Below are positions 24,180 to 37,140 of a stretch of 64,000 bases of DNA, piece after piece (within the stretch, counting starts at the first letter, position 1; each line of letters opens with the position of its first letter). The DNA is from Bettongia penicillata ogilbyi (taxonomy: Eukaryota; Chordata; Mammalia; Diprotodontia; Potoroidae). The stretch lies in contig JAJHZJ010000413.1 of NCBI GenBank assembly GCA_023548195.1, forward strand, positions 13,885,941 to 13,949,940, written 5' to 3'. The position numbers and the translations under genes are program-made. Below the pieces are notes generated by a model. It saw only the letters and a list, made by a program, of their open reading frames with translations. It ran no database searches and was not told the DNA's origin.

Positions 24180-24420
24180 TTTATAAAGAACAAAAGCACA
24201 GCACTGGAGTCAGAAAACCTGGGCCTCACCAGCTACTGGACTGTGAGTCAATCTTTTGTTGTTGCTGAAGGAGTTTTGTAGATTCATTGATTATTGTGCT
24301 GGAAGGAATCTCAGAAATCATCTAGTACAACCTTCTCAACTTAGAAATGAGGTCAAGAGATAAAGGTTAATTTTCCAGTCACAAAGTTAGGGTTAGGAGC
24401 AGAGCTGAAACTTGACAGGT
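24180..24420 (+). mobile_element. MIR-like SINE fragments
   Basis: CACTGGAGTCAGAAAACCTG at about 24200, and GGAAGGAATCTCAGAAATCA followed by TCTAGTACAACCTTCTCAAC at about 24300. Two short pieces immediately upstream of LANCL2 exon 2. Confidence 0.5.
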
Positions 24421-24519
24421 ATTCTGACGCCTTGTCTGATGTTTTTCCCCACTACAGTTTGGTCATCTATTAAATAGAAAATGAGCCTTTGCAATGCCTC
24501 CTCACAGAGCTGATGGCTA

Positions 24520-24640
24520 ACTAGTTAGCTAATTTATTAAGCATTGACTTCATGTGAGGCACCCCACTGGGAACAAAGACAAGCAAGTAAGACAGGCCTG
24601 GCCTCAATGAGTGTTCAGTCTAATGAGGGAAGCTAGAAAG
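24520..24640 (-). mobile_element. L2 3' fragment (minus strand)
   Basis: TTTATTAAGCATTGACTTCA, then GTTCAGTCTAATGAGGGAAG match the complement of the L2 3' end. Confidence 0.5.
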
Positions 24641-25454
24641 GGGGAGGTTAGACAAATGCGGGGGTGGTGGTATGGAGAAAGCTCAAAAATGGTCTGCAGG
24701 CCTCGTTCTGGGAAATATGAGGCAAAGCAAGGCTCACTTATCAAAGTTCTCTATCCCAAGGGAGTAGTCCAAGGGACTGTAGTCAAGGCTGGGAAATGTA
24801 AAATCTTATTTGAGTTTCAATAACAATCCTGTGAGGTCGATAATTTTGCTAGGAAAACATTAGGATCTCTCTATGCAGTAGCGTTAAATGAACAAAGTAT
24901 CCCCCAGTCCACCAGCCCTTCAACCAGCTCTTCTCTAGGGAAGAGAAGCTCGCCGTCTACAAGGTAGGTGGGAAATTGGCCTAGCTGAACAAGCAAGGCA
25001 ATCTGAAGGAAAAGAGGAAGGTTCTGTGTGCGAAGCATGTCAAATCACCACCACTTCCCCTTGAACCCAAACTTGGGATTCTGCATTCAAGAGTCCTGGA
25101 AACAGCAATTACCTCTAGAACTCTGGCCCTGTTTCTAGTCTGTCCCCATGGCCATCAATTTTTGTGGAGAAAAGGCCTGCCATGTCTGTTACCACCAACA
25201 TCAACTAGCAACCTGTTTCCATCAATGGCAAGCAAGCTTTGGAGCTCCTTCCAGGAGCATCAGAGCCTCCCACCCAACCTCCCACCACTACCCCTGCATC
25301 CAGCCCAGAACCAGAAGTCGGAAGACCAGGGGAGCAAGCCTTGTGATAATGAAAGTCCATCCTTCTTGATAGGAACAGCTACCAGAGACATACAGAAAAG
25401 AAAGGTTCCTGGGAAACACTGAAGAGTTCAAAGGATGTGATTTTATCAATGGAA

Positions 25455-25730
25455 ATGACACTGATAATAATAGTAGCTAACATTTATTTAGTTCTTACTA
25501 TGTGCCAGAGACTGTAGTAAACATTTTATATATCTTATCTCATTTGATCCTCACAGTAACACTGCAAGGTTAGATGCCATTATTACCCCCATTTTAGAGA
25601 TGTGGAAACTAAGGCAAACTGAAGTTAAGTGACTTTCCCAGGGTCAAACTGCTCCTAAGTACCTGAGGTCTTCCTGATTCTAGGCCTGGCACTCTATCCA
25701 CTGGGTTGCCTCACTGCCTCACCCTCTGCT
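25455..25730 (-). mobile_element. MIR-like SINE, nearly full length
   Basis: TACTATGTGCCAGAGACTGT, CTCATTTGATCCTCACAGTA, CATTTTAGAGATGTGGAAAC, then the tRNA-like head complement CACTCTATCCACTGGGTTGC. Confidence 0.8.
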
Positions 25731-27149
25731 TTGCCTTTGTGCCAATCTGCTCTGAAGCAGAACCTTCTTCTATGTTTTCTTCCTCTATCAGAAGGTGAGC
25801 TCTTTGAAGCAAGAACTGTCTTGTATTTAAATTTGTGTCCAGCCCTCAGCACAGTGCTTGGCACATAATAAGGGTTTAATGGATGTTTTTCATTAATTAG
25901 TTCAAATCCTACAATCATTTTGCAGCTGCACAATTCTTTTCACCTTCCATTCTCCCCCCACTCCCACCCTCTTCCCACTAGCTTTAAGGACTAACTAGGA
26001 TGCAAACGTTTTTAAGGTAGACTTTTTTTTTTTAAACTGTGTCCTAGTTGGCATCCAACAGCCCCCTTCGGAAACCATGTGGGCAGATTCCCAACCAAAT
26101 CATCGTTCTGAACTGTCTCTTCTCTTTCCTGGGCTCATCATTTGCACAAGAGGGCAATGAGCTGGCCAGAGGCATCTAAATTCAAACTTATCCACGAGAC
26201 AACTCTTCTCTGAAACAGCTCAAACGTACCTTCCCAGCTCCAAATACATACACTTCATTCTAATGATGCTACACAGTAAAAATATTAAGAGGTTTAAAGT
26301 TGCCCAGAAATGTACTGAGCTAAACATTTAGGGACAAACTGACCTCCTCCTCCCCCTATCCTGCTCCTCTCCCCTTCCAATCAAGCCTTTATTATCTTTG
26401 ATTTACTTATTTACATTTTACCAAAGAAATTTGCAAAAGGATTTATAATCTTTAACCACAACTAGGGAAAAAAAAGCCCAGAAACCACAAGGCAATGGGA
26501 AGAACAGGCATCTCTACAAGATGCCCAGTGGCCCCGCTTCGGAGATTTCTTTATGGTGATTGCACTTCAGTTGGAAGGAAAATGCTTCTGTTCTACAAGC
26601 CAAGCAATCTGCACAAACAAGGAGGCAAGCATCTATTAGGGTGAACACTAATCACTTGTGGTTAAACTCCTCACAATGCTCCAGTCTGTTATAATTGCAT
26701 CTATTATTCCAAATGGCATGTAATAGATGTTTATAGGAAGATTTCATTTTTGTATTCCCGTTGTTTCTCATGGTAACAGATATTATTAGCATTGCAATTG
26801 GGTTGGTTTTTTTTCTTCTCCCTTCTGGCAATTAGAAGATTTTAAGTAATAAACCATACCTCTCACGTTTTCAGAAGTGGCTTCAGTCAATTCAGTTCAA
26901 TTCATTTCCTCCCTGACCACCATAATGCTTTTATATAATGTTTCACGAGAAATTTAAGGCAGAGAAAAGTCTTATTTTTTCATTAAGTCAAATGGAAAAC
27001 CCTAACACTCACGGTACTCCTCACCTCCCACAGCTTTCAATACACTCACAAAAGCCAAAGAATTTTAGGGGCGAGTCTTATCCTGCGGGAAAACAAAACA
27101 AAAAAACCCCAAACAGATCTGCATATTCTTGCACCTTCAAGGCAAGAAC

Positions 27150-27410
27150 ATCCTTTTCAGTTGTTGCTGAGTCTTTCTTGGTGATTTACTGTGACTCCAC
27201 TGACCACACCATCCACGGGATTTTCTTGGAGTGGCTTGCCATTTTCTTCTCTAGTTTACAGAAGAGGAAACTGAGGCAAAGACGGTTAAGTGTCTTGTCC
27301 AGGGTCACACAGGTGGTGAATGTCTGAGGCCGAATTTCACCTTGGGTCTTCCTGACTCCAGGGCCAGCGATTCTTATCCACCAAGCCACCTGGCTATCTC
27401 ATCCTGCCAC
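27150..27410 (-). mobile_element. Marsupial tRNA-headed SINE
   Basis: TTTTCTTGGAGTGGCTTGCC, AGAAGAGGAAACTGAGGCAA, CCAGGGTCACACAGGTGGTG and the head complement CTTATCCACCAAGCCACCTG. Both A- and B-box-side regions lie at the right end, so it is on the minus strand. Confidence 0.82.
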
Positions 27411-27639
27411 ATCCAAATAATTCGCAAGCCCTGTATCTTTTACGGTAAAGTTCTACAGTGAGGTGCTAACAACTATTACTCTATGATGAACTAGTTCATG
27501 CAAAGTCCTCTTCCCTGAAATTTGGATGTTGATGAAAATATGGAATAAACTAGAGGTGTCGGTAGAACTGCTGATGCTTCCAGGATTATTTATCACTAAC
27601 AGACTCTGCTGGTTTGACAAGGCGCTGCATCTCCCACTC

Positions 27640-28300
27640 CAGTGTGTGTTTCTCATTTTTGAAGGTTCTCCCTCCACACAAGTCAGCGAAAGTGCCCCCT
27701 CCTGAAGCCTTTCCTGAGTATCCTAGCTGTCAGCACTTCCCCTTGAGGTGTTTGGTGTGTATATGTGTGCTCATATATTTATCTTTTGTGCTCACTTATC
27801 CGTATCCTGCCGTCCTTTTGGACATCTCAGATGAGGTATTCCTTCCATATGTATCTCAAACTCATTCTTCTTCCCTCCCTCCTTCTTCTTCAACCTTCCT
27901 CATCACTATCAAAGAAACCCCCAGGCACTCAGGCCTGCATCTTCCTCCTCCACTCCTCCCTCCCAGTCCACTGTAAAAGAGCCCTGTTTCTACCTTCCCA
28001 GCATCTCTAGTGTGTGCCCCCTTCTCTCTCCTCATACAGTCACTCACCGCTTCTCACTTGGGACTACTGCAGTGGCCTTCAGCTGGTTTCCAGGCCTCGG
28101 TCCCTGCCCATTCTAATACATCCTCCGCTCGGCTGTCCAGGGGATGTCTCCAATGTCATTCCCTGTTCAACAAGCTCATCCCAGTTTCCAGGGGGAGCCC
28201 ATCTTTTCTTCCCATACCTCTCCTTCGCCCTCTGGGCGATGTTTATTTTACATTCTTCTAGTAATGTTGCATGTCATGGTTGCTGCATCAGTAGACTACT
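27640..28300 (+). mobile_element. L2 LINE relics
   Basis: TCTCACTTGGGACTACTGCA followed by GTGGCCTTCAGCTGGTTTCC, and CATCCTCCGCTCGGCTGTCC, mark the end of the L2 ORF. The piece at 27690-27760 resembles the L2 3' part. It is broken and out of order, so probably more than one fragment. Confidence 0.6.
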
Positions 28301-29029
28301 GGCATCAAACAGTTTTACTTCCAGAGGAAGCTTAGAGTCATTAAGGAAACTCCACAATGTTATGAAGACAATTCAGCTCATTCTCCTCTTCCTGTTCGAC
28401 TGTGGGTTCAACTTGTCTGTCTATAATGTCAGTCTCAGACACACATATTGACAAACTGACAAATTCTACAGACTGTTAATCCAAATGCACATTATAATCT
28501 AAGTAACATACTTTTTTTATCCACTTGGTTTTTACTGTATGAATGGTCAAGCCACAAACTCTTGAATGGTTGGTCATAGATCTTTTCTGGAAAGATCTGC
28601 AATGTTGCTGGGCTAGATGCAACCAATAAACATCTTTCAAAGACGAATATCTGGAATTCATTGCTTCACCCATGAAACAATATTAACAAGACCAAAAAAC
28701 CCAACCACAAATATTAAAATCAAACTACTGATAACACATTATCTATACTTAATATAAATTTCAATACTCACAGTCAAACAATTTTAAAAATAAGACCTTC
28801 TATAGGGAATTACAAATTTGATAGATCTTACAATGTAAACATTTAGTTTGGTTCAGAGAGAATATACACACGTTATGTGTGCTATGTAATGCGTAAACAC
28901 CATAGTTATTAAAAGTGAATAAGAACAATACATTATAATTATACAGTATCTTCAAAACCAGAGGAAAAAGGCACTCCCTAGGAATCTTCTAAAGCTAGCA
29001 TTTAGCATACATATCTATGAACAAGAATG

Positions 29030-29180
29030 TTAGCACAGCATGGTGCATTAAGGGTGACCTTTAGAATCAGAAAGACCCAAGCACCAGCCCTGTCTCTCAC
29101 CTGTTTAGCTGTGTGGCCAGGGACAAGCCATCTCCCCTCTCAGTGCCCAAGGCAGTTCTCTAAAGCTATAAATGTGAGAG
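29030..29180 (+). mobile_element. MIR-like SINE
   Basis: AGAATCAGAAAGACCCAAGC followed by TTTAGCTGTGTGGCCAGGGA and a CTCAGTGCCCAAGGC remnant. A second shorter piece (TAGATTTGGGTTCAAAGCTG) follows near 29247. Confidence 0.65.
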
Positions 29181-30659
29181 CCCAGCGGGGGGAGGTTCCA
29201 CACAAGGAGTATCCTCCCCAGGTAGGGGCTGGGCTTGGAGCCAGGTAGATTTGGGTTCAAAGCTGTTCCCTGGTACTTCCAAGCTAGGTGAGGAAGGGCA
29301 AGTGGAATATTACTTTATGCAAAGAAATTCTGTGATTTAGGACTGAGTGCTAGAAAACCAGTCATTTCAAATGGTTATAAAAATACTTCAGTTTTTATAA
29401 ATTATATAAATGTATATGAATTGGTTTTTAATATTTGAGGCCTATGATTTAGGGATCTAGTTTAAGAAATACTATAGGATTGTGAAAAAGTCAGACCTGG
29501 TGATACGTAGTACAAGAAGCAGTTTCCAAAATACTTAAAAGCTCAAAAAGACACTTTATAAAGGGGATATGTGTATGTGGGCATGTGCATGCGCATTTAT
29601 GCGTACATATCAAGAATGTGTTCTCCTAGCAAATGCCTTTCAGCCCCCAGGTGCCAACAGATGAAAATAAGCTGTGCCAGAAAGCTTTTGCACCGGTCCT
29701 GCTGTAGATGTAGGTCTCCTCTTACAGCACACATGGTGTCAGTGCCTACAGTACGTACAGTGTACGAACAGCAACCATGGTGGCTGTGAAGGGCTACCAG
29801 GTTTCCAGAAGTGTGACTGTATGGCTAATTGTCAGAAACCTTAAGATCAACTATCAAATACCAACTGTTTCAAAAGTGAATCTAAAAAGTGAACAACTTT
29901 TAAGTGCAAATGAGATGACCTTTTGGGTATGCAGAGCATATACACTCTCCAGTCACATAAGGGTGGGTCCAAATGCAATCTTTTATCTGTTCCAGTAAGG
30001 TTAGTAATATTTTAATGTCATAAATCCAAATTATGCATCATTAAGTGACCAATCAGCAGATAGATCTGTGATGTGTGAAAACAGCTTGATTTATTATGTG
30101 GGATGTGCTGTACCAGATACAGTAAATATAGATATGGCGATCATCCTTCTCATGAAGGTATTTTAATGAAGCTTTCTTTTTAAACAAAGACAAAGTGCAG
30201 ACAATTAATAAGCTCTACTCTTAGGCTAAATAACCTCATCTAGACAGTAGGGTTTAAGACGACTCTGTACCGTAACTATTCCAGCCTAGTCACATGCCAG
30301 CTGCTTCCCAGACAGACCAGGCCTATTCCTTCTCCCCACTCAAACCCCCACCCCCCTTATCCCCCACCTGAGGCAATCTGCTCAAGGTTCCACAGCACTC
30401 AGCACTGGCTGTCTTTCTGTCATACCCAGCCTAATGTAATTAATTGGCTCCATGAAAACACGACATTAAAACATGAAATGTTACAAAGGGGCAATTAGTA
30501 CCAATGGGCTGGATGACATCATAGCAGGGTTTTGCAGCACTAGAGGCAGCATTTGGTTCTGATATGATGTATAATTACTAAAAAACTTTGCTGGTCATGG
30601 CGATAGTCACTGAATTTTTTTTAGCACTAAAGCAAGGTCTTTACATGAAAATATTTCAC

Positions 30660-30820
30660 TTGAACCCCCACACAACCACTTATGAAGTGAGTTTTACAGG
30701 CATTATTTCCATTTTGCAGATGAGGAAACTGAGGTTCAGTGACTTGGTCATGGGAGCAAGTATGCGTCAGAGGCAGGATTCAAACCCCAATTTTAGGACA
30801 CTGGCCGCTCCACCAGGCTG
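30660..30820 (-). mobile_element. MIR-like SINE
   Basis: CATTTTGCAGATGAGGAAAC followed by TGAGGTTCAGTGACTTGGTC and GCAGGATTCAAACCCCAATT. Confidence 0.75.
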
Positions 30821-31029
30821 ATGTTCCATGCTTTGACTAATACAGCCTGTAAACAACAGTATATAACATAGGGTTCAGTACACCCCAGATCAACAAGTCA
30901 CTTCTGGGCAGGGCACTGTTTCAGGAAGGAAGGTACAAAGATAAAAGTAAGAGACCACTGACCCCACATCAATTCTGGGGGTGAAAGTAAAGCAGGAAAT
31001 CAACACAAGTTAATCTGCAGGGAACGGCC

Positions 31030-31400
31030 CTAGCAATCTGGGATCACAACAGGCCCTCTGTTGGAGGGACACTTGAAGCTTTCCAAGAAGTTGGGGATTC
31101 TCTGAGGTGGAGGTGAGGAGGGAGTGCAGCCCAGGCTCTGGAGGCTGGCCCATGTAAAGGCATGGAGCTGGCCAGGGAAGGCTGAGGGTCAGTGTGGCTG
31201 CAGCCTAGAGCCCAGAGTGGCAAAAGGAGGTAGGGGCAGGGGACTGGGGAGGTGGGCTGTAGCTGGAATGTCAAAGGCTTTAAAAGTCAAAAGAATCTGG
31301 GGGCAACTGGAGCTTCCTGAGCAGAAGAGTGATTAGACCAGGCAGCTGTGCAGAGGACAGAGAAGAGAACTGGGAACAGGGGAAATGTTTAGGAGGCTAA
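31030..31400 (-). mobile_element. L2 LINE relic (minus strand)
   Basis: Complement of L2: GCTTTAAAAGTCAAAAGAAT followed by GGAGCTTCCTGAGCAGAAGA and GTGATTAGACCAGGCAGCTG. Confidence 0.55.
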
Positions 31401-31555
31401 AGCAGCCAGGTAGCCCAGAGGGGAGAAGGGAGGAAGAGAATGACATCCTCTGGAAAACAATCAACTGATGGTGGCTTCATTTCATTCCATATCTATGTTT
31501 GATGGGCATATTTTTGTCTGTATCCTCAGTGTCTAAAAGAGAACCTGCCACACAG

Positions 31556-32460
31556 TAAAATGACTCTAAATAAATTCCAGAGCAGCAGAAGCATAAACAG
31601 AAGGAGTGAAACAAACTTCCAGCCCAAGACAACATACAAGGTCAGCAGGAAAGGTCTGTGGCGCCAGGCTGAGAGAGGACTGCACTCCAGCAGGCCTTGG
31701 GGTAACCTGACCTACTGGAAGCTGTGTTGGTTTCCGGACCTCTGGGCCCCACAAACACCAGAGACAACTTAAAGGGTCAGCAGGAAGGCTCTGTTGTACC
31801 AGGGTGGGAGTGAAGCACAGTCCAGTGCAGGCTCCGACAGCACAGCCGGGCCCCCGCAGGCCTTGAGAGTGACAGAATCAGCAGTGACTGCGGCTGCTTC
31901 CAGGGCTCCCAGCCCACAGACAGTAAGGGAGTCAAACAACTGGTTAGACTGTTGCTTTGCCCACACTTGGATCTGGGTGACAGTCCCAGTGTGGAGAAGC
32001 ACTACTACAACAGAGCTTGTGACAACAGCAGTGGAGGGGGGACTGTCCTCACAGTTCCAGGGAAGAAAAGAGTATTTGTGGTTGCTCCCAGACCAGAGCA
32101 CAGGCTAGGAGAGCAGAATGCACCTCTCCTCAGATCACACTACTTGGTCCTACAAGTATCTCTGAAAACAGCTGCACAAAGCCCCTGAAGCTTGGGACGG
32201 TGCGCCCTTCACCCTGGAAGCAGAGCCCTGCTTTAATCAAAAGTTAAAAGTCAAGTAAGAGGCTGGGAAAATAATATCACACTCAGAAGAAGAGAAAGAA
32301 GTCAAAGCTCCTCCACCCAACACCTCCCAGAAAAATAGGAATTGACAGGTCTCAGGCCATGGAAGAGCTCAACAAGGATTCTGAACACTGGGTAAAGAGC
32401 CAGAGAAAAATAGGCAAGAGAAATGAGAGCAATGCAAGAGAATCATGAGAAAAGAACCCA
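31556..32460 (+). mobile_element. HAL1/L1 fragment, copy D
   Basis: The 5'UTR (AAATGACTCTAAATAAATTC onward) resembles copy B. It is followed by the beginning of a decayed ORF1, recognisable at CAGGCCATGGAAGAGCTCAA (about 32350-32372) and AGAGAAATGAGAGCAATGCA. It lacks the very 5' end and everything after the early coiled coil. I found no clear target-site duplication. Antisense to LANCL2, in intron 1. Confidence 0.7.
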
Positions 32461-33469
32461 CAGCTTGGAAGAGACACAAGAGGGAACAGAATGCTCACTG
32501 GTAAAGAGACACAAGGACATTAGGGCCAAAGAAAGGTTCATCTCTGACTGTCCTGGCTCTTCCCTCCGACCACACTGAAACCAAAGAGCTAAAGAAACAG
32601 ACAACAAACAGCGGGAGGGTGAAGGCAGGAATGCTGGGCTTCCTTCACAACCCCATTCACACAAGTCCATAAGCTCTCTGGGCTTCAGATTCAGAACGAA
32701 GCCTCTGCCGACCGGTTCCATTTTCCAGAGGCCATCACCCTTCTTCCGCCCTTCTCCCCTCCTGCCTGCCAGGCTGGAGGAGCTCTCTCTCCTGCCCTCC
32801 ACACAGACCTGATCAGGTCACTTTCTGGAGGATCAAGAGAGATTACGCGTGTGAAGCACCACAGAACAGTTAATAATGACGTACAGATTCACGTACACAC
32901 ACGTCTCCTATGTGTCAGGCGCTGTGCTAAATGCTTTATGACTATGATTCTTCTGAGGTTCACAGAATCATACACATCACTACTGTCACCAGCAAATGTT
33001 CCCTGGGGATCTTTGGGATAAAATATTCCTTTTTTTGTAGAGTAGTAGTAGATTTATTTATTTTGGGGGAGGGTTGTAGGTACATGACCTTAAATTTGAG
33101 GATGGGAGAAGCAAAAAAAGGTATAAAACGTTCTTAAGTGTTGCAGCCTCATAATGGCTGCCACAAGAACGAGAAGCTTACCATCTAAATGGACGAGCAA
33201 ATCAAATGGTGAGAACAAAGCTGCCGTCACACATGTAGAATATACATGTGACAAGATAAACAAGAGTTGATACATGCAGGTACCTAAACATATGACACTA
33301 GATTACAAGAGGACATAATATAACAGAGACAGAGAGAACAGTGCGAGGAGATCTACAGCTACTTGAATCAAGCAACACTTCAGTGGAATAAACCAACTTG
33401 CTGCATTCCATGAACTGAAGTCTAGAAGTGCCTAATACCACTAAGAAGAAAAAACAGCAGCCATGTTTG

Positions 33470-33660
33470 TTATACTGAATTTAATGCAATTTAATAAGCA
33501 TTAAATGCACACCCACTATGTGCTTAGCACTCGATTTGGTGTTATAAAAGAAGCAAAAGAAATATAATAGTTCCTATTCTCAAGGAACATACAATTTTAT
33601 CTGCAGAGAAGACAAGGCACATGAAAGGAGGCTCCAAGCAAGGTATATTGGTGGCTGGGT
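33470..33660 (-). mobile_element. L2 3' end relic (minus strand)
   Basis: AATAAGCATTAAATGCACAC, CCACTATGTGCTTAGCACTC, then CAAGGAACATACAATTTTAT: the complement of the L2 3' terminus. Confidence 0.6.
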
Positions 33661-35054
33661 CGGTTTTAGACATATTCAGCTCTTGAAGAACATGAAAAAG
33701 CTGCTTCAAATAATATAAAAATTTAAGCAGCCTATGTATATATTCTACACATGCTATAATTATTTGTCCTATATTATAACCTAGTTAATATAGCTAAAAT
33801 AGTTACTGTTGTCCCTAAGAGGGAATGCACAAAACTCTCTAGTTTTTTCTAAGTTCCATTAAGAGCATTTAATTTAAAGAAATAATTCCCAACGCTTTCA
33901 TTAGACACTCAGAAAGTCAACACCTGCAAGATATGCACTTGGCTGGGCTGCTAGCACAGTATCTTGCTTAAATGATTTCCAGAATTCAAGTGGCTTTCAT
34001 TTCAACTTATAAAAAAACCAAAAAACATCACTCTACTGGCACGGAGCTTCCCCAAACATATGTTCACCCCCCAGCTCCAAAATAGATAAAAAAAAACCTC
34101 AGTGCTCTAGAGAAATGAAAGGGTGTTAATACTTCTCTTAAAGCTAGTCAACACAGCAGCTAAACAGTTTTTAGCTTCTATAAAATGTATATAACTATTA
34201 TTACCATCATTTTCCTTTCCTCTCTATCTAAAGTGGGAAACATAACACCACATTTTTCAAGTCTCCCTCATCTATCCTCCTTTGGCCCCTCTATCATATT
34301 TTCTTCCTACAATGGCAAACAAAATAAAATAGGTGACTGCACCTCAGCATTAGTATGTTAATTAATTATACAGAACATTCTCTCCACACTATATTGTCTT
34401 GAATGAAGACTTTAGAATTAAATTCCTAAGTATAAATAAGAAAGTCAGCTATGCTTATATATTCTAAAATGTACTAAAAGCAGATTCATGAGATTGAAAA
34501 TATCACCTCTTAAAGCAAAAGGCAGACAATGGAAAGGAACATCTTAAGATAAAACACTTCCAACAGCAACCCATCATGCTGATCATGCCAAGATTATAGG
34601 TAGCAAGTCAAAGTGTTCCTATTGCGGAACACTTGCAATAAATGCTCTGGGAAATCAAAGTCAAACTGAAGTAGTTATTTGGAAAATAAGATTCTACTTT
34701 GAGGTTAGGAAATTAAACAAAAAGTTCAAATGAAAGTTGTAGGAGAACAATTTTCCTGCCTAAATACAAAAGTAGAACATTACATTTCTTGAGAACAGGG
34801 ACAGCTGCACTTGGATGTCTGTCTCCTGGCGCCCAGCAGGGTGCCTCCTACCCAGCAGGCACCTATACGCGCTTCATGACTGTGCAATTGGCTTGCCTTT
34901 AAAATGAATCAGTGTTTGAAAAGCTCACTGCTAAGGTCAGACTAAACTGCAGTAAAACGAATATTCAGTGCTACAAGAAAAACCATTGTTTATTCTGTTT
35001 ATTTCTTCTTACCACACTGAAGGAAAGGGGCTATAAAAGAGCCTTTGACAAAAG

Positions 35055-35220
35055 CAGAAGGGTGCAATGGAAGGAATGCTGAGCTTAGACTCCAACTGTG
35101 TGACCCAGAGCAAATCATCTAACCTCTCTGGGCTCCAGGTTCCTCATCTGTGAAACAATGGGAGTGGACTCAATGACAACTAGTCCTTCCAGTTCTAGAC
35201 TGATCACTCTGTGAAATCCA
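35055..35220 (+). mobile_element. MIR-like SINE
   Basis: CAACTGTGTGACCCAGAGCA followed by TCTAACCTCTCTGGGCTCCA and TCCTTCCAGTTCTAGACTGA. A second, more decayed piece lies at about 35385-35530. Confidence 0.72.
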
Positions 35221-35589
35221 ATTAAATAAGATCCCTCTTATTTAGAAATAGCTCTGCCTTTATTTGTAGGAAATAAAAAGGGGGGGGGTGGTTAGATTTT
35301 GTCAACAAAACCAAGATACAGTGAGCTCTCTTAGTTGGCACTAAAACCAACATGAATGACAAGCCTTGATTTCAGATACCCAGATAGCCTCTTACTAACT
35401 ATGGAGCTCAGGTCAAGGCTTTTAACCTTCGGAGCCTCCATTTTCCTATCAGTCAAAAATGGTGATTATAAACACCCTGCTTAAGCACGTTTTAAACCTT
35501 AAAGCTGTATAAATGTGGATTTCTTGTCAACCACCACAATATTAACTGGCATTTCTACATGCCTACAAGATAATCATAACTGATGGTAA

Positions 35590-36130
35590 TAATGGAACCC
35601 TAAGACATTTCAACCAACAAGCACTTACTATGGGAGAGAGATGGTATTAGGCATGGGAGATAAAAGAAAAAAGTCAAACGGTCTCTGTCATTACAGAAGC
35701 AAGACAAATCTGTACCAGTATGTAATGATGCATGGCGTGCATAAAATAGAAAATAACTTGAGTAAATGGGAGAAACCACTAGCAGAGATGGTATCAGAAA
35801 AGGCTTCATGTAGGAAGTCACATTTTCAGCTCTGTCTTGAAGGAAAGGAAGAATTTTATGAGGCAGTATGTTCTAGGAACAGGACAGCCAAGGTAAGGAC
35901 TTGTCCTGTAAGATGGAATACTAGGAAAGCCATTTTGGCCAGACCACAGAGTGTGTGGAGGGAAGTGATGAACCCAAAGTTTCAGTGCAGTTTTAGTTAC
36001 TAAATGTAGGCAGGCCCAGGTTTAGAACAAGAGTTTCATATGCCAAACAGAGGAACTTACATTAGATGTGCAAGGGGCACTGGGTAGAGGAGTGACATAG
36101 TCAGATTTGTGCTTTAGGAAAAAAACTCAA
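35590..36130 (-). mobile_element. L2 LINE relic (minus strand)
   Basis: Complement of L2, with AAGGCTTCATGTAGGAAGTC, GCCAAACAGAGGAACTTACA, and GGAGTGACATAGTCAGATTT. The open frame across 35641-36003 is incidental. Confidence 0.7.
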
Positions 36131-36889
36131 TAATTAAGGATATTCAAAGGATTTGAGTCATTAAAATAGGCTAAATTATGGTCAATCTCAGTACAGTATT
36201 GCACATTTTGCTGCCTTTAATTGAAAAATCTACAAGAAATGGATTTAAGAGACTTAAGGTAATTTGTTCTAGATATAAAGCTTCCCATACTTACGTATCT
36301 AAGAATCAGCCCAAATATTTCTCAACCAACCAAATTTCCCAGATTTTTAGGAAGAAAAAAATAAACAAGAACAAAATGCTGCTTTGGGGCATTGATTTCA
36401 AGCCCTTCTGTCAAGTCCCAAATTAGAGTCAACAAGGGTCCCAAGGCTCAAGAAGGGAGCTGAAGATATCTGGCCAGGGCTTAGGGCACATCAAAGAACT
36501 GTTAATTCTTCTCCAATAATTTCCTTTCCCTTCTTTTTCAAGCAGGTAGGTAGAGGGTAGGGTCCAAACTGCAGAAGGTGTAGGGGCAGAAGGAAAGTCC
36601 AAGAAACTCCAGGGGATTTGTCTTTGAAGCCTACTAAAGAACACTATTTATTATCATGATTTTTTTTTTTCAAGTCATTCTAATGAGGTAATGTGACTAA
36701 AAAATTACGGAGTACTAGACCTCTTTTTTGAACCCTCTCAAACTCTCCAAAATAGCAACTATGCATAAAAGATAAAACAATTTCAGCTGCTGCTATGGTC
36801 TAGGGCAATAAGAACCCTAACAAGGTAACAATTCAATGAACTAACAGCAGAAAAGGCTAATCCCTAACTTCTATCATTCACTTGGGGCC

Positions 36890-37140
36890 TTTGCCCCACT
36901 AACTGGGCAGGGTACACAAATCAACATGGACTGCAGTGGAACTCAATGCTATGCCCCACCCCTGCTGCCAGAGAAAACCAAGAGGCCGAAGTTTGCTTGG
37001 GCTGGAAGATGGCAGTAACCTGTGTTGCAATGAAGCTTGACCAGAGAACCAAGGAACACAGGGAAATGGGGTAGGACGCAGGTGTGGGGCTGCGTGGCAC
37101 TCAACTAAGCAAATGGAAAGAGCCCAATACCAATTTAGAA
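36890..37140 (+). repeat. Upstream partial copy of the copy E 5'UTR
   Basis: The last ~105 bp (ending GGCACTCAACTAAGCAAATG...AATTTAGAA) align at roughly 75% with 37680-37790 inside copy E (GGTGCTCAACTAAGCAGGAT...AATTTAGAA). The match ends exactly where copy E's 5' end begins. This looks like a partial tandem 5'UTR unit, as in monomer-type L1 promoters, though an independent old insertion is possible. Confidence 0.5.

Larger units (their letters stand above)
28301..31029. other. LANCL2 intron 1 sequence
   Basis: Apart from the SINE pieces near 29.1 and 30.7 kb, I see only unique AT-rich DNA and an alternating GTGCATGCGCAT stretch near 29580. No gene. Confidence 0.55.

Noticed and set aside
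24890..25430. Possible processed pseudogene suggested by the phrase NQLFSREEKLAVYK
   Set aside because: Only one short block looks protein-like, and I could not match it to a family. The surrounding frames are unremarkable.
28014..28451. 145-residue plus-strand frame
   Set aside because: The first half is L2 LINE sequence in an arbitrary frame.
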